DNA of 14,594 nucleotides from Thermoplasmata archaeon (lineage in GTDB: Archaea > Thermoplasmatota > Thermoplasmata > Thermoplasmatales > Thermoplasmataceae). Numbering within the stretch: position 1 is the first letter of the stretch; every line of letters starts with the position of its first letter. The stretch lies in NCBI GenBank assembly GCA_021806345.1, contig JAJZXP010000025.1:1-14594 (forward strand). The letters are read 5' to 3'. Shown here one piece after another: positions 7,261 through 14,594 of this stretch. The translations under genes and the position numbers were made by a program. The notes beneath the pieces are model-generated. The model saw nothing but the letters and a program-made list of their open reading frames with translations. It was not told the DNA's origin and ran no database searches.

Positions 7261-10200
7261 TGATTGATCCAATAGGTGCGTTTGAAGATTTGAAGGAGGA
7301 CATGATCCGATATTTAAAAACATCCTTTGGAACTAGATTTGATTGGTTGGAGGATGAAAGACTCGATCGCCTGAGGTCTAATGGTGGTTTTTCACAAGAA
7401 CCTTGGATAGAACCATTACCAAGGTACGTTTCAAGCAAAAAGAAAATACAAGACCTAAAAGAAACAGACTTGCCTGAAATGAGTTCTGATGATCTTGAGG
7501 TATTCAAAGGATTAGTTTCATCTGGTCTTATAAAGACTGATATGGAGCTCTATGACCATCAATTAAAGATGCTTAAGAAAGCTCTAGCTGGTAAAAATTG
7601 TGTAATAACCGCGGGCACAGGATCCGGAAAGACTGAAGCCTTCTTATTGCCCCTTTTTGGACAATTGTCAAAGGAAATAAAATATTGGCAAACCCCAGAC
7701 ACTTGTCCGGAACATCTTAATGATTGGTGGAACGATGAAAAGTGGTATTCAGAAAATATAAAGAAAAACACTAGTCCAAGGATCTCACAGAGGGGTCATG
7801 AAAAGAGGCCAGCAGCCGTTAGAAGCCTAATTGTATATCCCATGAACGCTCTCGTAGAGGATCAATTAACGAGGCTTAGGAAGACACTTGATTCTGATGA
7901 AGCAAGAAGATGGTTCGAAACAAATGCAAACGGAAACAAAATATACATAGGTAGGTACAACGGATCAACACCTGTATCAGGACATGAGTATGATGAAAGA
8001 GACACTAATAAAGAGTTAAGATTAAACAAAGACAAGCTAAAAGAATTGAAAGATAAATTAAAGGAAATGGAAGATAGTGCAAAGAAAGCAGTAGAGTATT
8101 CAGGAGATAACTATAATAAAACAGAAAATGTGAATGCAAGGTTTTTCTTTCCAATGCTAGATGGAGCAGAAATGAGGAGCAGATGGGATATGCAAGAATC
8201 ACCTCCTGATATACTTTTAACAAACTTCTCTATGTTAAGTATCATGTTAATGAGAGAATCAGAATCACTAATTTTCAAAAAGACTAAAGAATGGCTAGAG
8301 TGCCTAGATCTGGAAGAAAATAAAAGAGAATCAGCAAAGAGTAAAAGGATATTTCACCTTATAATTGACGAACTTCATTTATATAGGGGAACATATGGTG
8401 CTGAAGTTGCATATTTGATACGATTGCTACTTAGTAGACTAGGCTTGAACCTTAAACATCCGCAACTTAGAATTCTGGGATCAAGTGCATCTCTTGGTGC
8501 AGGAGACAAAGAGAGCGTGAAGTTTCTGGAGGATTTTTTTCTTGAATCGCCAGAAATTATAGAAGGGAAAGAGGAAGAAATTGGGAATAATACTGAATCT
8601 GATATTGAACCGGAACCTTTCATTTACCTTGCAAGAAAAGCAGAAAAGCTAAATTCTGAAGAAGACAAAGTACTTCAGGAAATGTACAATAAATTCTCAG
8701 ATAGAAAGCCAAGAAATATAGATGAATTGTTTGACAAAGTAGGTAACGATGGATTAAAGAATAGAATGCTCAAAGCATTTGTGATGAATGGAAAAACAAG
8801 ATCAATTTCATTTAGTACATTTGCTAAATCCTTGTTTAACGGCGATATAACGACTAATAATTCAATGGAAGCTGCAAGAGGTTTACTAATAGTTAGGGGA
8901 CTAATGGAAACCCACATGAAAGAGACCACTCTTCCATCATTCAGAATGCATTATTTATTCAAAAATATAGAGGGCTTATGGGCATCCGTAAATCCATATA
9001 TTAAATGTAAAGATCATCGTGTGGTTGGAGAGCTTTATATGTCTCCTAAAATCAATTCCAATGGAGTTTTAGAGAAAGAGAATATTTTGAAACTCTCAGA
9101 AAAGGGGGAAGAACTTTGGCAAACACTCATTGATCAGAATGTGATTGATAAATGGGGCACTATAATGAACACTATTTATGATAAAGATGGAGGGAATGGG
9201 GCAATATTTTTAAGTAAATTCAAGGACGAAACTGAAAAAGTAAAAGAAATGATAGATATAGCTACCAAAACAAAAAAGAAAGTGCTGGAATTGCTATATT
9301 GTGATCAATGTGGAACCGTTTTTTTCGGTGGTAATAGGAATGAAGTGGAAAATGGGGAGATCGAAATGTTGCTTTACACCGCTGATGTAGAAAAATTACC
9401 TGAAATACAACCGGAAAAGCTCGTTGAACGGAGGAATTATAAAGAATATGCGGTTTTTTGGCCTCAAGGAGATCAGGAGATAAGTAAAAAAAATGAATGG
9501 ACTCTAAAAGATCAGAATAACAAGAAAAGAAAAGTGAAAGCTTCTTGGCGACAGGCTAGCTTGAACATTCTGTCCGGTCGTGTTCGGATGGAGCATGAAT
9601 CGGGAAAACAAGATCCATCTCATTGGATTAATGGTTATCTCTACAAGATAAATTTGAATGGAGAAGAAATGTTAAAATACAAAGCATTACCAAACGTGTG
9701 CCCTGTATGTGAAGTTGACTACAAAAATAGAAAGAGCCGAGATTCTCCTGTTAGAGGGTTCAGAACAGGTTTCTTCAAAATGAGCCAACTTTTTGCTAAA
9801 AGCCTGTTCAATAGACTTTCTCTTGGAAAGAACGATGAGGGTAAGCTTGTTGTATTTTCAGATAGCAGACAAGACGCAGCAGAAATCTCAAATGGGATCG
9901 AGAGAAATCATTATGATGATTTGATAAGGGATGCTATATATACAACGTTGAAAGAAGAATGTATAGTGTCGCCAAGGATAGTTGAAGAACTAGAATCAAA
10001 TCTGCCCCAGAAAGACTCTGTAGGAAGTCAATTCATAAATGAGAGACGTGAACAATTAACAATTCTATTGAAACAATCCGAAGACAAGAGCCCAAATTTT
10101 ATAGAGCAGATAAAAAATGCACAAAAGGCAATTCAGGACATTAAGGTAGCAGGTAGAACAAAGGTATTCGAGTCTATGAATTTATTGCCAGATACCAATA

Positions 10201-13199
10201 GAATAGGGCCTATAGCAAATAAAATGCTGAAGTTAGGGGTCAATCCAGGTGGGAGTTCAATTGATATGCAAAGTTTTGATTCGAATGGTAATTCCTTTTT
10301 CTGGACCAAACTTTATGATTTTGACAATCTAAATTGGAATAGGGAAATTCCAGATGTTGACAGAAATTATGCCATAAAGAAGATAAAAGAGGCAATAAAG
10401 GAATCAGTGGCAAGAATGTTATTCAGTAGGCTGTACTTCTCGTTTGAATCTTCAGGACTAGGATGGGCTACCATATCAGAAAATGAAGAATTCATAAAGA
10501 GTCAATCAAAAAATATAGAACCTAATCTTTTCAGAGAAATATGCGACTCCACAATCAGGATATTAGGTGACTTGTTCCAATACGATAGCTCTGTAGAATA
10601 CGACAGATCTAACAAACAAATTATAAATGGATCACAATTTCATTCCAAAGTAAAAAAATTCCTGAAAAAAGTTAGTGAAGAAAATAAATTAGACCCAAAT
10701 GAGTTACAAGATTTAGTTTTCAAAGCGTTAAGTGAAGCAAATCATACAAATGGGATCCTATCAATTGAAAGGCTAAAGATAAGAGTGGCGGTGGAAGAAG
10801 ATAAGGCATGGATATGCGAGCGTTGTAAAAGGGTCCATTTGCATAGATCTGGTGGAGTGTGCACAAATTGTTACTACGCTCTGCCCATTAAACCATCTAA
10901 GACATGCACCGAAATTTGGTCAGAGAATTATCTATCATGGCAGGTTACAAGAGATGATACCCCTATTAGGTTACACACTGAAGAATTGACAGCGCAGACA
11001 GATAACCAGTTGGAGCGTCAAAGGAAGTTTAGGGGATTAACGATAGATGTGGATAACGATGAAAGAAGCAGCATTCCTAATGTGGAGACCATAGACCTTT
11101 TAAGTGTCACAACGACTATGGAAGTTGGTATCGATATTGGCAATCTAAAGGCAGTTATGTTAGCAAATATGCCCCCTATGCGATTTAACTACCAACAAAG
11201 GGTAGGAAGGGCAGGTCGTAGGAATCAAGCATTCTCGGTTGCGCTTACTTTCTGCCGAGACAGGAGTCATGATAGCTACTACTTCAGCAACCCTGAAAAA
11301 ATCATAAGCGATCTGCCCCCGGTGCCATTCATATCAATGAATCAGTCAAGTATAATAAAGAGGCTATTAGCCAAGGAATGCTTAAGAATTGCATTTAAGG
11401 ATTCAGGAATTTCATGGAAAAATTTACCAGATGGAAGGGATATTCATGGAGAATTTGGTTATGCCGAAGATCCAAGTGGGAATTATGGTTGGGAACAAAA
11501 TAAGCCTAAAATTAATAAATGGCTAATAGAGAATGAGAAAATAGAAAGAGGTATTATAGAAACTCTTACTGGAGGCGAGAATGAAACATTATTGGAATGG
11601 GTAAGAGAAAAATTAGTGGATGAGATTGACAGGATTGTGAAAAATAAAGAACTTACTGGGGATGGATTGGCTGAGAGATTAGCTGAGGGTGCCATCCTCC
11701 CTATGTATGGAATGCCATCGAGAACGAGATCACTTTATCATAGACTAGATCAAAAAAAGGCACACACTATAGAAAGGGATTTGGAAGTATCAATCACTGA
11801 ATTTGCTCCAAGTTCACAAAGGATGAAAGATAAGGCTATGTTAACTTCGATTGGATTCACGAACACTATTATTATGAAAGGAAAAAATTGGTCAGTGTTT
11901 AAATCTGACCCGTTACCATATCGCAGATGGATGCAGTTATGTAAAGCATGTGGTTATGCAAAAACAACTCAAGAGAAAAGCGATCCAATAGAGTGTGAGA
12001 ACTGCCATGAACCAATAAGCAGTGAATATTTTCGCGAGTTCCAGATTGCAACACCTGAAGCATACAGAACTGACTTGAGCAGGGGAACAGATGCTCCCAA
12101 AGACAAGGAATTTTGGCCCTTTACTCCATCTTCACTCATTGAACCAAAAGCAAATGAGTTAGACAAAGAAGTCGATGAAACTAATTGCTCCATATCACTA
12201 TCTACTGAAGGAAAAGTCTGGAGGGTCAATGATAATAGAGGGAATATGTTCAAGGGAGGCTTAGTCACTACTCCACCACCGCCAGACAATGGAAAAAGAC
12301 ATAATATTCCTCGGTTGTATAATCAGTGGATTTTAGAAGAATATCTGGAAAATCGAGTAAAAGTTGAGGAAATTGCGCTAGGAGCAGGAAAGGTAACTGA
12401 TATTCTCAGGATAAGTCCAAGAAAAGCCGTAGAAGGAATTAACCTAGATTTTTATAGAAATGGAGTAATAAATGGAGCTGTAAAAGCTGGAGTAATTTCA
12501 GCAGGTAATTTATTGCAAAGAGTTATAGCTGACGAGTTGGATTTAGATCCAGACGAAATAGAATTAAGCAACGTTTCAAGAAGAATGAAAGGCAAAGATT
12601 TCTGGGTCTCAGACATAGTGCTTTCTGATAGATTACCTAACGGTGCAGGATTTGTTAGTTGGGCACGAGACAACTTTACTGCCATTTTGAAAGAAGCCTG
12701 CAATCCTGAATTTATAACATCATACTCGGGAAGAATTCAGAGTTCAGAGCATTTATCAAAGTGTGATTCTGCTTGTTACGATTGCCTGAAGACTTACAAT
12801 AATATGCCTTCACATGGCCTCCTAGATTGGCAACTTGCCCTCACTTACCTAAACATCCTTCTGAATAAAAATTATAGAGTTGGATTGGATGGGAAATTCA
12901 ACACTTCAGGATTACGTGGATGGTTAGAAACGGCGAGGAAATCTTGCGATGATTTTGTAGAAAGCTTCAAAGAAAATGGTTACAAATCGATAAAATTGGA
13001 CAAATTGACTGGACTGAGTATATCTGGGAGGACATTTATAGTGGTTCATCCTTACTGGGATATAGAGCATCCCACTGGCATCTTTGCAGATGCAGTTGCT
13101 AAGGTTAAAGAATATTCAAATCAGTGGAGGACAATAAATACCTTTGATCTAATTAGGAGGCCAGGGTGGTGTATAAGAAATGTTTTATCTAAGCCATGA
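7260..13199 (+). CDS. druE: DruE: giant superfamily 2 helicase with DUF1998 C-terminus
   Basis: The 1979-residue protein starts at ATG 7260, which overlaps the druG stop by one base and has GAGG eight bases upstream. RecA-like domain 1: YDHQLKML (98-105, Q-motif-like), Walker A AGTGSGKT (118-125), YPMNALVEDQ (193-202), TNFSMLSIML (321-330), Walker B DELH (370-373) and GSSAS (407-411). Domain 2: FSDSRQDAA (866-874), TTTMEVGIDIG (1284-1294) and QQRVGRAGRR (1312-1321) with the arginine finger region. About 450 residues separate domains 1 and 2, and about 410 more sit inside domain 2. Cysteine pairs occur at 681/684 with 814/817, at 1186/1189 with 1201/1204, and at 1561/1564 with 1579/1582. The DUF1998 signature is C1835, C1839, C1842 (CDSACYDCLKTY). 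A VVHPYWD motif lies at 1928-1934. A lysine-rich coiled coil spans about 253-277. This architecture and size fit DruE, an ATP-driven DNA translocase required for Druantia defence. DISARM would have this split into DrmA and DrmB plus a DrmC phospholipase-D protein, which is absent. Confidence 0.9.
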   Translation: MIDPIGAFEDLKEDMIRYLKTSFGTRFDWLEDERLDRLRSNGGFSQEPWIEPLPRYVSSKKKIQDLKETDLPEMSSDDLEVFKGLVSSGLIKTDMELYDHQLKMLKKALAGKNCVITAGTGSGKTEAFLLPLFGQLSKEIKYWQTPDTCPEHLNDWWNDEKWYSENIKKNTSPRISQRGHEKRPAAVRSLIVYPMNALVEDQLTRLRKTLDSDEARRWFETNANGNKIYIGRYNGSTPVSGHEYDERDTNKELRLNKDKLKELKDKLKEMEDSAKKAVEYSGDNYNKTENVNARFFFPMLDGAEMRSRWDMQESPPDILLTNFSMLSIMLMRESESLIFKKTKEWLECLDLEENKRESAKSKRIFHLIIDELHLYRGTYGAEVAYLIRLLLSRLGLNLKHPQLRILGSSASLGAGDKESVKFLEDFFLESPEIIEGKEEEIGNNTESDIEPEPFIYLARKAEKLNSEEDKVLQEMYNKFSDRKPRNIDELFDKVGNDGLKNRMLKAFVMNGKTRSISFSTFAKSLFNGDITTNNSMEAARGLLIVRGLMETHMKETTLPSFRMHYLFKNIEGLWASVNPYIKCKDHRVVGELYMSPKINSNGVLEKENILKLSEKGEELWQTLIDQNVIDKWGTIMNTIYDKDGGNGAIFLSKFKDETEKVKEMIDIATKTKKKVLELLYCDQCGTVFFGGNRNEVENGEIEMLLYTADVEKLPEIQPEKLVERRNYKEYAVFWPQGDQEISKKNEWTLKDQNNKKRKVKASWRQASLNILSGRVRMEHESGKQDPSHWINGYLYKINLNGEEMLKYKALPNVCPVCEVDYKNRKSRDSPVRGFRTGFFKMSQLFAKSLFNRLSLGKNDEGKLVVFSDSRQDAAEISNGIERNHYDDLIRDAIYTTLKEECIVSPRIVEELESNLPQKDSVGSQFINERREQLTILLKQSEDKSPNFIEQIKNAQKAIQDIKVAGRTKVFESMNLLPDTNRIGPIANKMLKLGVNPGGSSIDMQSFDSNGNSFFWTKLYDFDNLNWNREIPDVDRNYAIKKIKEAIKESVARMLFSRLYFSFESSGLGWATISENEEFIKSQSKNIEPNLFREICDSTIRILGDLFQYDSSVEYDRSNKQIINGSQFHSKVKKFLKKVSEENKLDPNELQDLVFKALSEANHTNGILSIERLKIRVAVEEDKAWICERCKRVHLHRSGGVCTNCYYALPIKPSKTCTEIWSENYLSWQVTRDDTPIRLHTEELTAQTDNQLERQRKFRGLTIDVDNDERSSIPNVETIDLLSVTTTMEVGIDIGNLKAVMLANMPPMRFNYQQRVGRAGRRNQAFSVALTFCRDRSHDSYYFSNPEKIISDLPPVPFISMNQSSIIKRLLAKECLRIAFKDSGISWKNLPDGRDIHGEFGYAEDPSGNYGWEQNKPKINKWLIENEKIERGIIETLTGGENETLLEWVREKLVDEIDRIVKNKELTGDGLAERLAEGAILPMYGMPSRTRSLYHRLDQKKAHTIERDLEVSITEFAPSSQRMKDKAMLTSIGFTNTIIMKGKNWSVFKSDPLPYRRWMQLCKACGYAKTTQEKSDPIECENCHEPISSEYFREFQIATPEAYRTDLSRGTDAPKDKEFWPFTPSSLIEPKANELDKEVDETNCSISLSTEGKVWRVNDNRGNMFKGGLVTTPPPPDNGKRHNIPRLYNQWILEEYLENRVKVEEIALGAGKVTDILRISPRKAVEGINLDFYRNGVINGAVKAGVISAGNLLQRVIADELDLDPDEIELSNVSRRMKGKDFWVSDIVLSDRLPNGAGFVSWARDNFTAILKEACNPEFITSYSGRIQSSEHLSKCDSACYDCLKTYNNMPSHGLLDWQLALTYLNILLNKNYRVGLDGKFNTSGLRGWLETARKSCDDFVESFKENGYKSIKLDKLTGLSISGRTFIVVHPYWDIEHPTGIFADAVAKVKEYSNQWRTINTFDLIRRPGWCIRNVLSKP

Positions 13200-13710
13200 G
13201 GATAGAAAATGAATCTTACAATAAAACTTTCTTAAAGTGAGCTATTATCAACATGATTTTTCATCCGGAGAGAAATATTATGGTGAAAAAGTGATTGTCC
13301 AAGTCTGCCCAAATATCCATCCACATTGATAGGAGTTATATTGTATTAAACTTTTAACTTGTCACCAAAGTATATCCAATTGACACTTAAATATTTGTGA
13401 AAGTATAAAGGGAAGAACTCAACAAAGTCTTAAAAATATCAAAAAAAGCAGTAGACCAATGAACATAATATGGAAACTGAAAAAACCAATACCTGGAAAA
13501 TATCTTGAGATGTCTAATAGTTTACTTTCATCTTAGAGTTATTATGTTTATTATATGAAGTGAAGAGAATTGGTTATAAAGTCATTTTTAAGATTTTCTT
13601 CAACGTTGCACTTAGGGTAAAAACCTAACGGCTAATTTAAGGAAAAATTCAAATATGAATCCTTTTAAAAACACTTTGGACTTTCGATCCACTTAAAAAA
13701 TTTTAGAGAT
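13200..13710. other. About 510 bases without a recognisable gene, downstream of druE
   Basis: The stretch is strongly AT-rich, with stops in all frames. I see a short ACTTT/AAAGT repeat at 13226-13238 soon after druE that could help end transcription, and nothing else: no ribosome binding site followed by an open frame, no RNA gene and no clear IS end. It separates the plus-strand operon from the minus-strand toxin-antitoxin genes and is the shared downstream region of both. Confidence 0.5.
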
Positions 13711-14093
13711 TTAGATGGTTATGTACCAAAAATCTCCATAATTTTTTAAAGATTATCTTGAAACTATGTTTATTCCAAGTTCGGGGCGGAAATGTGCAAA
13801 GTGTCAAGCGTTTTCATTTTAATTTTAAATACCATTTCAGATGCTCGGTTGAAGACTCTGTTTAGGTCAGATTCTAAAATTTGTAAACCTATATCGGGTA
13901 AATATTCAACGTAAGCCTCTATTTCTGCTTCACTTAGATTTGTTTTCCTTGAAAGAACTGACCTAAGCTCAGGTAAGGTAATTTCAGATATCACTTTTGA
14001 CTCATTTATTGCCCATAACTTTACTGCCTTCTCGTGGTTTAAATCGTTTTTATTAGGGTAACAAAGAATAACATTCTTATCTATATAATCCAT
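13711..14093 (-). pseudogene. vapC: VapC-like PIN-domain toxin, apparently frameshifted near its C-terminus
   Basis: The intact frame (14093 down to 13770) encodes 107 residues: MDYIDKNVIL with Asp5, ISEITLPELRSVL with Glu42, and KTLDTLHIS with Asp97, the first three acidic residues of a PIN ribonuclease site. It then breaks off at SAPNLE and stops, whereas the family normally runs 125-140 residues. One frame over, the same DNA reads ELGINIVSR, a stop, then SLKNYGDFWYITI ending at 13711, which is exactly the expected PIN C-terminus. So a one-base change in the GCCCCGAAC stretch (about 13780-13790) and a lesion at SR-stop remove the fourth acidic position. The start overlaps the end of the antitoxin by 13 bases, the usual coupling. 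Intact VapC proteins cleave RNA; this copy is probably inactive or altered, unless sequencing error explains both lesions. Confidence 0.7.
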
Positions 14094-14347
14094 TTATTCT
14101 CTCTCTCTTTGATCGATATGTCTGATAGATCTTCAGATAGAATTGGAAATCCTTCCTCTTTCCATTTCTTTATTATTCTGCGGCTTTCTTCTTTTTTTTC
14201 GATTATATGTGTGGTTTCCATTATGCCGTGTTTCATTATGAATTTCACAGCGTTCGTCTTGGTCTTAACCAAACGGAATTCGATTAATTTTCTTACAGTT
14301 GTTGAAGTTTTAGTGTCAAGTCTTAGGCTAATGAAATCTGTTTTCAT
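14081..14347 (-). CDS. vapB: VapB-like ribbon-helix-helix antitoxin
   Basis: This 88-residue protein is read from ATG 14347. Residues 3-42 (DFISLRLDTKTSTTVRKL, then VKTKTNAVKFIMKHGI) follow the ribbon-helix-helix pattern: a strand with alternating residues for DNA contact, helix A, a turn with LVKTKTNAV, and helix B. Residues 43-88 are charged and likely disordered until bound to the toxin, as is usual for VapB. It precedes the PIN toxin with a 13-base overlap. A 16-bp palindrome covers its start codon, which suits negative autoregulation by the antitoxin or complex. It appears intact although the toxin is damaged. No Shine-Dalgarno sequence is visible upstream, so the transcript may be leaderless, as is common for first genes in archaea. 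The RHH call is good; the VapB name follows from the PIN partner. Confidence 0.75.
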   Translation of the reverse strand: MKTDFISLRLDTKTSTTVRKLIEFRLVKTKTNAVKFIMKHGIMETTHIIEKKEESRRIIKKWKEEGFPILSEDLSDISIKERENKWII

Positions 14348-14360
14348 TTGTTAACAAATG
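14345..14360. promoter_or_regulatory. 16-bp perfect palindrome at the vapB start, likely operator
   Basis: CATTTGTTAACAAATG is its own reverse complement and includes the antitoxin ATG (on the minus strand, 14347-14345). A palindrome between the promoter and first codon is the expected binding site for a dimeric ribbon-helix-helix antitoxin. Binding is inferred. Confidence 0.6.
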
Positions 14361-14367
14361 TAGATTC

Positions 14368-14376
14368 CATAATTAA
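14368..14376 (-). promoter_or_regulatory. Candidate TATA box for vapBC
   Basis: TTAATTATG on the minus strand lies about 21-29 bases upstream of the vapB ATG, the right distance for a leaderless archaeal transcript starting near the palindrome. The match is weak in such AT-rich DNA. Confidence 0.3.
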
Positions 14377-14594
14377 GATGTTCTACTTTACATGAAAAGC
14401 AAAAAATAAATCATAGAGAAAAAGGCTATAAGGCTACTTTTTAATTTAAAATTAGGGTTGATAATACATGCGGTCTGATTGCCTAATGTAAATTTCAAAT
14501 TTCAAAATTTCTTAATGCCATTTCATGGTTGATGCATAAGAGATGGACTGAAAAAAGTTGTATTTTTATGTAAAAATATTGACTTAATTATGTG

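Noticed and set aside
2487..13199. DISARM system
   Set aside because: DISARM also has a methylase and DUF1998/helicase proteins, but as separate DrmA and DrmB with a phospholipase-D protein DrmC. Here helicase and DUF1998 are in one 1979-aa protein and no phospholipase-D motif is seen.
2487..13199. Dpd (7-deazaguanine) DNA modification system
   Set aside because: No transglycosylase-like DpdA or queuosine-type synthesis gene is present; the modification enzyme is a standard C5-cytosine methylase.
14109..14354. Plus-strand 81-aa hydrophobic frame opposite the antitoxin
   Set aside because: Shadow of the ribbon-helix-helix gene; apparent hydrophobicity comes from the complement of Lys/Glu codons.
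14440..14594. Short repeats (AAATTTC units near 14490-14511, GGCTATAAGGCTA near 14426) as possible CRISPR or origin
   Set aside because: Units are too short and too few, with no regular spacers; consistent with AT-rich background.

Overview
The window looks like an accessory defence island from an AT-rich archaeon, most likely a Thermoplasmata-type acidophile. That placement is inferred from AT-rich coding with AGG/AGA-dominated arginine codons, TATA-like boxes, strong GGAGG/GAGGTG ribosome binding sites feeding TTG and ATG starts, and an archaeal-style ribbon-helix-helix VapB paired with a PIN toxin. No rRNA, tRNA or informational gene is present to prove it.

Layout, left to right. (1) 1-331: the C-terminal end of an AbiEii-type nucleotidyltransferase toxin, cut by the window edge, with a perfect 12-bp-arm hairpin across its stop codon. 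(2) 509-1834, minus strand: a decayed IS66-family transposase. All three catalytic segments are still readable but lie in different frames. (3) 1835-2106: a regulatory stretch with TATA-like elements arranged as a 9-bp inverted repeat. (4) 2107-13199, plus strand: the core of the window. It holds a small unknown gene (127 aa), a C5-cytosine DNA methyltransferase (392 aa), a gap of about 520 bp, then three tightly packed genes: a 695-aa protein, a 331-aa winged-helix-like protein, and a 1979-aa superfamily 2 helicase with a DUF1998 C-terminus. (5) 13200-13710: no recognisable gene. (6) 13711-14347, minus strand: a VapBC-like pair whose antitoxin is intact and whose PIN toxin appears frameshifted, preceded by a 16-bp perfect palindrome. 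(7) 14361-14594: nothing recognised.

The core matches the gene content and order of a type II Druantia anti-phage system: druM (cytosine methylase), druF, druG, druE (giant helicase with DUF1998). This assignment comes from gene order, protein size, helicase and methylase motifs and remembered family patterns, not from a database search. In the working model DruM marks host DNA, while DruE, assisted by DruF and DruG, acts on invading DNA; the mechanism of Druantia is not well understood. Two features differ from the simple four-gene picture: an extra 127-aa gene that overlaps druM by a TTGA junction, and a long gap that splits druM from druFGE.

The neighbours (AbiE toxin, IS remnant, VapBC) fit a defence island assembled by transfer and insertion. 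Several genes have better starts than the longest reading frame: TTG 2487 for druM, TTG 4188 for druF and ATG 6265 for druG, each set by a ribosome binding site 7-9 bases upstream.
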